NCBI GenBank assembly: GCA_022825725.1
Contig: JAJDWE010000024.1
Span: forward strand, 1 to 52,276
DNA: 52,276 nucleotides
Source of the DNA: Gemmatimonadota bacterium
GTDB lineage: Bacteria > Gemmatimonadota > Gemmatimonadetes > Palauibacterales > Palauibacteraceae
Direction of reading: 5' to 3'
Positions 31,381 through 39,453 of this stretch are shown one piece after another; positions within the stretch are counted from its first letter, which is position 1, and every line of letters begins with the position of its first letter. The translations under genes were made by a program, and so were the position numbers. Below the pieces are notes generated by a model. That model made no database searches. It had not been told where the DNA came from and was given only the letters and a program-made list of their open reading frames with translations.

Positions 31381-32814
31381 ATGGGTGTCGACGAACTCAT
31401 CAACAGGGTCATGCGGCCGGTCGCGGACGCGGTATCGGAGTTCATCTTCTTCTCCGTGCCTGTCGGCGGGGCCGAGATTCCGCTCATCGTGGCGTGGCTC
31501 ATCGCCGGGGGCGTGTTCTTCACGCTGTACCTGGGCTTCATCAACGTGCGGGGCTTCCGGCACGCGCTCGACCTCGTCAGGGGCCGCTACACGGACCCGT
31601 CGCAGCCGGGCGAGGTCACGCCCTTCCAGGCGCTGGCGACCGCGGTCTCGGGTACGGTCGGGATCGGGAACATCGCGGGGGTGGCCGTCGCGATCTCGCT
31701 CGGCGGGCCCGGGGCCACGCTCTGGCTGATCATCGCCGGGCTGCTCGGCATGAGCACCAAGTTCGCCGAGTGCACGCTGGCGGTGAAGTATCGCGACACC
31801 CACCCGGACGGCTCCGTGAGCGGCGGCCCGATGTACTACCTGCAGCACGGTCTGGAGCTGAGGAACCTGCCCCAGATCGGGCGCGGCCTGGGGATCTTCT
31901 ATGCCGCCGCCATGGTCCTGGGCTGTCTCGGCATCGGCAACATGTTCCAGTCCAACCAGGCCGCCGCCATCCTGATCGAGGTCACGGGCGCCGAAGACAG
32001 CTTCTTCGGCGACAGGGCCTGGCTGCTCGGCGTCCTCATGGCCGCCGCGGTGGCGCTGGTCATCGTCGGCGGGATCCGGAGCATCGCCCGGGTCACCTCC
32101 AAACTCGTGCCCTTCATGGCCGTGCTCTACGTGCTGTCGGCGCTGGCGATCATCGCGCTGAACGCGGATCGGCTGCCCGGCGCGTTCGCCCAGATCTGGG
32201 AGGGGGCGTTCTCGGCGGACAGCGTCGGCGGCGGCATGATCGGGGTGATGGTCATCGGGTTCCGGCGGGCCGTGTTCTCCAACGAGGCCGGCCTCGGTTC
32301 CGCCGCCATCGCGCACTCGGCGGTGCAGACGGACGAACCGTCCACCGAGGGCTTCGTCAGCCTGCTGGAGCCGTTCATCGACACGGTCGTCATCTGCACG
32401 ATGACGGCGCTCGTCATCATCACGACGGTCTACGATCCGTCGCTGGCCGACGCCGGCATCACCGGCATCGAGATGACGAAGACCGCGTTCGAGAGCACGC
32501 TCTCGTGGTCGCCCGTGCCCCTCTCGGTGGCGGCGGTGCTGTTCGCCTTTTCCACGATGCTCTCATGGAGCTATTACGGCCTGAAGTCGCTCACGTATCT
32601 GACGGGCGAGAATCGAGCGGTGGAAGCCGGCTTCAAGCTGCTCTTCTGCGGGTTCGTGGTCCTGGGCGCGAGCGTGCAGCTGGGCGCGCTGATCGATCTT
32701 TCGGACGCCGTGATCTACGTGGTCGCGATTCCCAACCTGCTCGGCCTGTACCTGCTGGCGCCGGTCCTCAAGCGGGAGATGCACTCCTACCGGGAGCGCC
32801 TCGGACGCTACTGA
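31381..32814 (+). CDS. AGCS alanine/glycine:cation symporter
   Basis: A 477-residue inner-membrane sodium symporter. GFINVRGFRHALDLVRGRY, FQALATAVSGTVGIGNIAGV and GLGSAAIAHSAVQTDEPS are the classic AGCS blocks, with about ten membrane helices. It is divergent from xsc across a 108-base gap. AGCS proteins import alanine or glycine; here taurine, or the alanine made by Tpa, may be transported. ATG 31381 leads directly into the first amphipathic helix. Confidence 0.92.
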   Translation: MGVDELINRVMRPVADAVSEFIFFSVPVGGAEIPLIVAWLIAGGVFFTLYLGFINVRGFRHALDLVRGRYTDPSQPGEVTPFQALATAVSGTVGIGNIAGVAVAISLGGPGATLWLIIAGLLGMSTKFAECTLAVKYRDTHPDGSVSGGPMYYLQHGLELRNLPQIGRGLGIFYAAAMVLGCLGIGNMFQSNQAAAILIEVTGAEDSFFGDRAWLLGVLMAAAVALVIVGGIRSIARVTSKLVPFMAVLYVLSALAIIALNADRLPGAFAQIWEGAFSADSVGGGMIGVMVIGFRRAVFSNEAGLGSAAIAHSAVQTDEPSTEGFVSLLEPFIDTVVICTMTALVIITTVYDPSLADAGITGIEMTKTAFESTLSWSPVPLSVAAVLFAFSTMLSWSYYGLKSLTYLTGENRAVEAGFKLLFCGFVVLGASVQLGALIDLSDAVIYVVAIPNLLGLYLLAPVLKREMHSYRERLGRY

Positions 32815-32839
32815 TCGGGAGCCTCGTCCCGCACGGACA

Positions 32840-35608
32840 TCAGGGGGGCGGCGTCCCGGCCACCCGTTTCTTCTCCTCCTCCAGCGCGTGCAGCGGCACC
32901 CCTTCCGTGATCCACGCGGGCGCGGGCTCGCCCTTCAGGTAGTGCCCGAACCACTCGAGGATGCGGCGGTGGTAGTCCTTCTGGTTCGCCTCCTCGCGGA
33001 AGCCGTGATCCTCCCCTTCGTAGACCAGCAGCACCATCTGTTTCCCGGCGCGGCGGGCGAAGTTGAAGAACTCGGTCCCCTGGTCCCAGTCCACCACGCC
33101 ATCCTCGTTGCCGAAGGCCATCAGCAGCGGCGTCTCCATGTGGTGCACCTCGTGGATCGGCGAATTCCGGCGGTGCGCCTCCGGATCCTCCCAGAAGGGC
33201 ACTTCCATGCGCGCCTGACCGGTCTCCCAGTGGCTCACTTCGGCGATGCCCGGGTTCCAGTGCAGCTGGCCCATGAAGCTCACGAAATCGGTGAGCGGCG
33301 CCCCCGCCACGGAAGCCGCGAAGATGTCGGTCCGCGTGGGCAGGAACGTCGCCTGGTAGCCGCCCCACGAGTGCCCGATGAGGCCGACCGCGTCCGGGTC
33401 CGTCAGCCCCATCTCGACGGCCTTCGCCACGGCCGCGCGCACGGACTCGAGCGCGCTCACTCCCGGATCCCGCGCCCGGTACACGATGTCGGGCAGCAGC
33501 ACCGCGTACCCGTGCTGGGTCCAGGCGGTGTAGTTGTAGTAGTCCCGCTCGCTGGGGACTTCGAACAGGTGCATCTGCGGGGAGAGGATCTCATAGGTGT
33601 ACACGATCGTGGGGACGGCGCGGCCTTCCTCGTGGTTCGGGGGGAGGAAGAGGACGAACTGGAGGTCGCGGCCCGATTCGCTCACGAAGTCGACGAGTTC
33701 AGCGCGGCCCCACGCCACCTCGTCGATGAACGGGTTGATCCGCGTCACCCGAGCGGGGTCGGCGAGGTCGGCCCCCGCGACGAAGTAGTCCGGCGGGTCG
33801 TCGAAGCGCTCGGCGCGGTAGATCAGGACGTCGGCGCTGTCCGCGCGCGTGAGGCCGCCCACCCGAGCGTCCTCCAGGATCAGCGTCTCGGCCAGGTCGC
33901 GGGCCGGCGCGGCGGCCCAGCCGGTTGCGAAGCGGGCGTAGCCGCGCTGCTCCGTCTTCTCGTCGTAGAGGGAGAGGTAGGGGCGCGAGTCGGGGTCGAT
34001 GCCCGGTTCGTCGTCATCGGCGACGCGGGTCAAGCGGTGGGTGACTCCCGTCTCGGCGCCGCGCGTGAGCCGCTCGCCTCCCGAGCCGTCGGGGGCGACG
34101 CGCCAGATGTCGTGCTCGTCGTAGAGCAGGACGGCGCGGTCGTCCTTCAACCAGCCGCCGGGACCGAAGTCGCGCGGGGGGGTGACGTCGGTGGGCGTGT
34201 CGTAGTCGGTGTTGGCGAACCCGGCGGCCAGCCCCGACGTCAGGTCATGCTGCTCGCCGGTGGCGATGTGGAGGCTGTGGTAGGCGGAGCCGTCCCACGA
34301 GAGCAGCCACTCGCCTCCCGCGCTCGGCCACTCGTAGCGCACGCGCGCGAGGAGTTGGCGGCGCTCGCCGGTGTCCGCGTCGACCGCCCACACGTCGTGG
34401 TACGGACGGCCGAACATCGCGCCCCACGGGTAGGGCTCGCTGATGTCCTCCAGCGCGTAGTCCCAGCCGTGCAGGAGTTGCGCGCTGCCCATCAGGTCGG
34501 AGCCGAGCACGACGACGCGGTCGTCGTCGAGGTGCCAGACGGCGAGCAGCGATCGCGCGTCGTCGCGGTCCTCCGACACCTGCTGCTCCGGGAAGAGGCG
34601 GACGTCGCTCGTATGCCAGATCTGCAGGTCCGGGAGGTCGGGTTCGGCATCGGCGCCCGCTTCCGGCTCGGCGGGCCTGAGTCCGAGGGAGATCATGCGG
34701 CCGTCATCCGACCACGCGGGGGCGCGGTGATGGACGACTTCAAGCGTGTCGGGGATGCCGGCCGTGTTCGCGCCGAGGATCATCGTCTCGACGCGGCGGT
34801 CCACGTCGCGCCAGGCCAGGACGTCGTAGGCGGCGCCCTCGGCGGAAGCGGCTTCGCGGGAGCGGAGGGCGGCCAGGTCCGCCGAGTCGTCGCGCCAGCG
34901 GAGGCTCCGGTAGGCCGAAGCGGACGCGTCCGCGGAGCGCAGGGTACCGGCGTCGGCGTCGTACACCTGCACGCCGTTGCCCACATCGGCGCCGGTCGCG
35001 ACGGCGAGCGCAAGCAGGGATCCGCCCGGGCTCCAGGCCATCTCGCTCACGTTGCCGAAGCTGGTCTCCATCCCCGTGGCGAGCGCGACGATGCGGAGGT
35101 CGGCGCCCTTGCCCGCGGGCTCGTCCGGCGGGTAGCCGCGCAGCGCCACGTAACGGCCGGAGGCGTCGAAGCGCCGCTCGGAGACCGCGTCGAACTCGCG
35201 GGTTTCCCCAGTCCCCAGGTCCATCACCGAGGCGTTCTCGCGGATCGGTTCGTCGCTCTCCGCGAGCCGCTCCCGCTCCTCCGGCGACAGGCCGATGGTC
35301 CAGCTCAGCCAGCGCCCGTCGGGGGAGAAGCGCGGCGCCGAGCCCCAGGGGAAGACCCGGACGGAGTCCTCTTCGAGCCGGCGCACGCGGAGTTCCGACT
35401 CCTCGTCCACGCGCGTGACCGTGTAGGCGATCCACTCGCCGAAGGGCGAGAACTCGACGCCGCCCAGCCGCTCCCAGCGGCCGTAGTCGTCGGGCGTGAC
35501 GAGGGGCCGATCCTGGGAGGAAGCGGAGGACGGGACGACGAGCGCGAGACCGCCGAGGGCGGCGAGCGCAGCGAGCATCCGGGACCGGGAGGCCAGGGTC
35601 CGGGTCAT
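32840..35608 (-). CDS. S9-family prolyl oligopeptidase-like exported peptidase
   Basis: A 922-residue protein with signal peptide (MLAALAALGGLALVVPSSASS). The first ~600 residues form a beta-propeller with Asp-rich blades (FSPDGRWLSW type). The C-terminal ~250 residues are an alpha/beta hydrolase: GHSWGGYQATFL carries the nucleophile Ser, FGNEDGVVDWDQG the Asp, and YEGEDHGFREE the His. It hydrolyses short peptides in the periplasm or outside. TAGGAGG, at the stop of the LVIVD gene, serves as its ribosome-binding site, so it is the last gene of the seven-gene operon. Confidence 0.92.
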   Translation of the reverse strand: MTRTLASRSRMLAALAALGGLALVVPSSASSQDRPLVTPDDYGRWERLGGVEFSPFGEWIAYTVTRVDEESELRVRRLEEDSVRVFPWGSAPRFSPDGRWLSWTIGLSPEERERLAESDEPIRENASVMDLGTGETREFDAVSERRFDASGRYVALRGYPPDEPAGKGADLRIVALATGMETSFGNVSEMAWSPGGSLLALAVATGADVGNGVQVYDADAGTLRSADASASAYRSLRWRDDSADLAALRSREAASAEGAAYDVLAWRDVDRRVETMILGANTAGIPDTLEVVHHRAPAWSDDGRMISLGLRPAEPEAGADAEPDLPDLQIWHTSDVRLFPEQQVSEDRDDARSLLAVWHLDDDRVVVLGSDLMGSAQLLHGWDYALEDISEPYPWGAMFGRPYHDVWAVDADTGERRQLLARVRYEWPSAGGEWLLSWDGSAYHSLHIATGEQHDLTSGLAAGFANTDYDTPTDVTPPRDFGPGGWLKDDRAVLLYDEHDIWRVAPDGSGGERLTRGAETGVTHRLTRVADDDEPGIDPDSRPYLSLYDEKTEQRGYARFATGWAAAPARDLAETLILEDARVGGLTRADSADVLIYRAERFDDPPDYFVAGADLADPARVTRINPFIDEVAWGRAELVDFVSESGRDLQFVLFLPPNHEEGRAVPTIVYTYEILSPQMHLFEVPSERDYYNYTAWTQHGYAVLLPDIVYRARDPGVSALESVRAAVAKAVEMGLTDPDAVGLIGHSWGGYQATFLPTRTDIFAASVAGAPLTDFVSFMGQLHWNPGIAEVSHWETGQARMEVPFWEDPEAHRRNSPIHEVHHMETPLLMAFGNEDGVVDWDQGTEFFNFARRAGKQMVLLVYEGEDHGFREEANQKDYHRRILEWFGHYLKGEPAPAWITEGVPLHALEEEKKRVAGTPPP

Positions 35609-35617
35609 ATCTCCCTC

Positions 35618-36925
35618 CTAGGGCTGCAGACGCAGGACGAAGAGGCCCTCGTCCCAGCTGGAAGCCACGAAGATCCCGCTCTCGAACCAGGGGTAGGTGG
35701 ACCAGGAGCCGTCGAACGTCTGGTCGTCACGGTCCGGCACGGTGTCGAAGTAGCCCCGCTCCACGGGATTCGCCGGGTCCGTGATGTCGAGGATGCGCAC
35801 GCCGAACGTGTAGTTGGAGTGATAGATGAGGCCGCCGTGCACGTAGAGGTTGTGATCGACCGCCTCGCTGGGGCCCAGGTGCTCCTTCACGAGAACCGGG
35901 TCGTCGAGGTCCGTGACGTCCCACACGAGCAGGCGCGTATGGGAGACGCGGTTGTTCTTTTCGTCCAACTCATCGTTCTGATAGAAGTACCGGTGGTCCT
36001 CGCTGAGCCACCCCTGATGGACGTAGTCGCGGTCCGCATAGGTGGCGGTCGACAGCGTCACCGGATTCGCCTTGTCCGTCACGTCGAACACGACGATCGC
36101 GGTCTCGTTCGAGCCCATGCAGATCTCGCGCCCCGCATGTTCCGAATCGGGCCCGTGATACACGACGCACTGGACGTCGTGCGTGTACCCGGTGCCGTTC
36201 CAGCCCGTCCCCTCCGCGGCGTAACACCCCGCGAAGCTCGGGCTCTTCGGGTCCGAGAGGTCGATCATGTGCAGGCCGCCCCCGCAGCTTTCGCCGCCGG
36301 AGTGGCTGCCGACGGCGTAGGCGAAGCCGGTCTCCTCGTTGATCGCGATGTTGTGGACCGCGCTCACATCCCGGTAGCGCGCATCCGCCCCCAGCTCCGC
36401 GAACTCCGTGAGCCCGCGAACCCGCGTGAGGTCGAGCACCTGCATCCCGTGGCCCGTGATGTAGTCCGCCACGACGTATGCGTGGTCCGCGTATACCTTC
36501 ATGTCGCGCCAGCCGCTGTGCGAGGTCGCGGAACGCATGAAGGCGATGGGACGCGGCTCGGTCGGCGTCGAGAGATCGACGATGGCGAGCCCGTCGTGAC
36601 GTCCCACGAGCGCGTACTCGATACTCGTCTGCGGATCCGTCCACCCCCAGATGTCGTTCACGGCCCAGTCTCCCTCGGTCCCTGCGGGCGTCCGTCCCGG
36701 GCTCAGGTCGCCCAGTGGTACGTGCGCCGCGAGATCCACCCGATGGCAGGGGAACCCGTCCGCCGAGCCGCCCTCGCAGGGGACGATCTGCGCCACGACG
36801 GGAGGCGGGGGATCGGGCGGATCCGGATCGGGGGGGACGGTCGGGGAATCCTCACATGCGGCAGCGAACAGGACCAGAAGCGGGAGCGTGCCTCGCGCCA
36901 ACGCCTGGATACTTCCGTGAGTCAT
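35618..36925 (-). CDS. LVIVD-repeat, choice-of-anchor-B-like lipoprotein 1
   Basis: A 435-residue protein with lipoprotein signal (ALARGTLPLLVLFAAAC) and a proline-rich linker. The rest is a beta-propeller of LVIVD-type repeats: GLAIVDLSTPTEPRPIAFM, HMIDLSDPKSPSFAG, IVVFDVTDKANPVTL and LVWDVTDLDDPVLV. It resembles choice-of-anchor-B proteins, which carry varied surface anchors. A close paralogue is directly upstream, and ATG 36925 overlaps its stop (ATGA). Function is unknown; binding or surface scaffolding is inferred. Confidence 0.9.
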   Translation of the reverse strand: MTHGSIQALARGTLPLLVLFAAACEDSPTVPPDPDPPDPPPPVVAQIVPCEGGSADGFPCHRVDLAAHVPLGDLSPGRTPAGTEGDWAVNDIWGWTDPQTSIEYALVGRHDGLAIVDLSTPTEPRPIAFMRSATSHSGWRDMKVYADHAYVVADYITGHGMQVLDLTRVRGLTEFAELGADARYRDVSAVHNIAINEETGFAYAVGSHSGGESCGGGLHMIDLSDPKSPSFAGCYAAEGTGWNGTGYTHDVQCVVYHGPDSEHAGREICMGSNETAIVVFDVTDKANPVTLSTATYADRDYVHQGWLSEDHRYFYQNDELDEKNNRVSHTRLLVWDVTDLDDPVLVKEHLGPSEAVDHNLYVHGGLIYHSNYTFGVRILDITDPANPVERGYFDTVPDRDDQTFDGSWSTYPWFESGIFVASSWDEGLFVLRLQP

Positions 36926-38247
36926 CGCTTCAAGCCCGGCCGCAGGCGCAGGACGAAGAGGCCCTCCTTCTTGCTGGTTACGACGAAGAGGCCGCTCTCG
37001 AAGTACGGGTAGGTCGACCAGGAGCCGTCGAAGTTCGTGTCGTCGTGCTCGGGTACGGTGTCGAAATATCCGAGTTCGCGGGGGTTCAGGGGGTCCGAGA
37101 TGTCGAGGATCCGAACGCCGAACGTGTAGTTGGAGTGGTAGATCAACCCCTCGTGGACATAGAGGTTGTGGTCGATCGCGCCGGTGGGACCCAGGTGTTC
37201 CGCGGCCAGGACGGGATCGTCGAGGTCGGTGAGGTCCCACACCAGCATTCGGGTCCGTGAGACCTGGTTGGTGTATTCGTCCGCTTCATCGTTCTGGTAG
37301 AAATATCGGTGGTCCTCGCTTAGCCACCCCTGGTGGATGTACCCGTAATCCGCGTAGCGGGCGGTCGACAGCGTCATCGGATTCGCCTTGTCGGTGACAT
37401 CCGACAGGACGATCGCGTCTTCGTTCGAACCCACGCAGATCTCCCGGCCCGCGTGCTCCGCATCGGGCCCCCGATACACGACGCACTGGACATCGTGCGT
37501 GTAGCCGGTGCCGCGGCGCCCGGTCCCCTCCTCCGCGTAACATCCCGCAAACGTCGGATTCTGCGGACTGGAGATGTCGATCATGTGCAGGCCCGCACCG
37601 CAGGTCTCGCCGCCGGAGTTGCTGCCCACGGCGTACGCGAAGCCCGTCTCCTCGTTGATCGCGATGTTGTGGACGGCGCTCACATCCCGGTAGTGCGCAT
37701 CCGCCTGCAATTCCGTGAACTCCGTCAAGCCGCGAAGGCGCGTGAGATCCAGCACCTGCACTCCGTGCCCGGTGCTTTCGGAGACCACGAATACGTGATC
37801 CGCGTACACCTTCATGTCCCGCCAGCGGCTGTGCGAGATCGCGGACGGCATGAACGCGATGGGCCGCGGTTCGGAGGCCGAGAGATCGACGATGGCGAGG
37901 CCGTCGTGACGCCCGACCAGCGCATACTCCACCCCGGCCTGCGGGTCGGTCCACCCCCAGATGTCGTTCGTGAACCAGCGTTCGCTGCCCCCGTCGGGGG
38001 TGCGACCCGGTGTCAGATTCGGCAGGGACACGCGCCCGACGAGGTCCACGCCCTCGCACGGGAATCTGAACGCCCGGCCCCCCTCGCAGACGGTCACCGC
38101 CGTGGCGACGGGTGCCGCAGGCGGCTCGGGCGGCTCGGGCGGGCCCGCCGGGTTCTCACCGCACGCGAGCGAGAGAACGGCGGGCAGGAGAGCGGCGCCC
38201 CGCGCGGCGGCGGGGAGGTTCCTGCGATTGCGCCCTTCGACTTCCAC
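36922..38247 (-). CDS. LVIVD-repeat, choice-of-anchor-B-like lipoprotein 2
   Basis: A 441-residue paralogue of the next gene, sharing stretches such as INDIWGW-type, HDGLAIVDLS, RDVSAVHNIAINEETGFA and GWLSEDHRYFYQNDE. A GTG start at 38247, eight bases after the NHL gene's stop, gives a lipoprotein signal ending LLPAVLSLAC. The open frame runs further upstream but overlaps the NHL gene. The pair arose by tandem duplication, and both copies look intact, which suggests distinct partners or ligands. Confidence 0.88.
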   Translation of the reverse strand: MEVEGRNRRNLPAAARGAALLPAVLSLACGENPAGPPEPPEPPAAPVATAVTVCEGGRAFRFPCEGVDLVGRVSLPNLTPGRTPDGGSERWFTNDIWGWTDPQAGVEYALVGRHDGLAIVDLSASEPRPIAFMPSAISHSRWRDMKVYADHVFVVSESTGHGVQVLDLTRLRGLTEFTELQADAHYRDVSAVHNIAINEETGFAYAVGSNSGGETCGAGLHMIDISSPQNPTFAGCYAEEGTGRRGTGYTHDVQCVVYRGPDAEHAGREICVGSNEDAIVLSDVTDKANPMTLSTARYADYGYIHQGWLSEDHRYFYQNDEADEYTNQVSRTRMLVWDLTDLDDPVLAAEHLGPTGAIDHNLYVHEGLIYHSNYTFGVRILDISDPLNPRELGYFDTVPEHDDTNFDGSWSTYPYFESGLFVVTSKKEGLFVLRLRPGLKR

Positions 38248-38255
38248 CGGCCGGC

Positions 38256-39425
38256 TCAGTTCGTCAGGAGCAGGCGCGGGCCGAGGAGCCGGTTCGGGTC
38301 GGCGTCCGGCTTGGGGGTGAACTTGTTGATCCAGCCCCCGCTGTAGGACGCGATATACAGGTTGCCGGCCCCGTCCATGTCCATCTGGTGCGGGAGCGAG
38401 AGACCGCCGGGCCAGATCCCGCGCCCGATGGCGCCCGCCGCTCCGTAGGCGCCCCAGTAGTCCTGGAGGACGCCGTCCCGATCGTACTTCAGGACGCGGT
38501 TCAGCGACGCATCCAGCACCCACACGGCGCCGTTCTCGTCGAGCCAGATGTTCACGGGGTCGAAGATGTTCGGCCATTCCTCGATGAACTCGCCGTCGTG
38601 CGTGAACAGTTGGAGGCGCTCGTTCTGGCGGTCCCCGACGTAGACCCGGTCCTCGTCCACGGCGAGGCCGTGCAGGAGATCGAACTCACCGGGGCCGGTG
38701 CCGAGCGCGCCCCACTGCATGATGAACTCCCCGTCCTCCGAATACTTGATGATCCTCGAGTTCCAGTACCCGTCAGCGAGGAGGAAGCTCCCGTCCGGGA
38801 GGAAGGCGAGCTTGGACGGCCAGCCGTAGGTGTACGGGCCCCAGTCGTCCCGGGCGCGGGCGGCTTCGCGCGTCTTCGGGTGATCGCGTTCGCCGAGGCG
38901 CATGACGATATCGCTGCCGTCGTTCGTGAACTTGACGACCTGCATGTGTCCTTCGCCCCCGCCGCTGTCGATGACCCACACGTGCCGGTCGGGGTCGTAG
39001 GGGCTGATGTACACCTGGTGCGGGAGGGTGAAGATCGAGTCCCACTGGGCCCACTGTTCCACGATCTCGCCGTTCCCGTTCGCCACCACGATGTAGTTCG
39101 TGCGGCGGAGGCGCCCCTCGCGGGGGGCCGACCGGTCGGCGGGCCAGTCTCCGCGCGTGACGACGATGATGCGGTCCTCGTGGTCGACGGCGACGCCGGC
39201 CACCTGCCCCCAGCCCCATTCGTCGTCGTGGTCGGGCGCGGACTTCCACCAGCCCGCCACGGGATCGTACGGTCCGGTGCGGTCGTCTCCCCCCTTCACG
39301 ACGGCGCCGTTCAGTGCGCCGGATCCGTCCGTCGTCGCGGCGGCCGCGCGGTCTCCGGCTTCGCACGCCGAGACGGCAAGCGCGGCGGCGAGGGCGAGCG
39401 TCAAGCGACACGGGGGGGTCTTCAT
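38256..39425 (-). CDS. NHL-repeat six-bladed propeller lipoprotein
   Basis: A 389-residue protein with lipoprotein signal (LTLALAAALAVSAC). NHL-type blades follow: VAGVAVDHEDRIIVV, VYISPYDPDRHVWVID, SKLAFLPDGSFLLADGYWN, HGLAVDEDRVYVGDRQNERL and LPHQMDMDGAGNLYIAS. It resembles the propeller of peptidyl-alpha-hydroxyglycine amidating lyase, but catalytic identity is not shown. It lies between the ankyrin and LVIVD genes with gaps of 28 and 8 bases. Confidence 0.9.
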   Translation of the reverse strand: MKTPPCRLTLALAAALAVSACEAGDRAAAATTDGSGALNGAVVKGGDDRTGPYDPVAGWWKSAPDHDDEWGWGQVAGVAVDHEDRIIVVTRGDWPADRSAPREGRLRRTNYIVVANGNGEIVEQWAQWDSIFTLPHQVYISPYDPDRHVWVIDSGGGEGHMQVVKFTNDGSDIVMRLGERDHPKTREAARARDDWGPYTYGWPSKLAFLPDGSFLLADGYWNSRIIKYSEDGEFIMQWGALGTGPGEFDLLHGLAVDEDRVYVGDRQNERLQLFTHDGEFIEEWPNIFDPVNIWLDENGAVWVLDASLNRVLKYDRDGVLQDYWGAYGAAGAIGRGIWPGGLSLPHQMDMDGAGNLYIASYSGGWINKFTPKPDADPNRLLGPRLLLTN

Positions 39426-39453
39426 GCGGTCTCCATCGTCCGAGGGGTTGCCG

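Noticed and set aside
32888-37012. A 1374-codon open frame on the plus strand
   Set aside because: It is antisense to the S9 peptidase and LVIVD genes, is rich in Arg/Val/His/Gly without family motifs, and is a shadow of GC-rich coding DNA.
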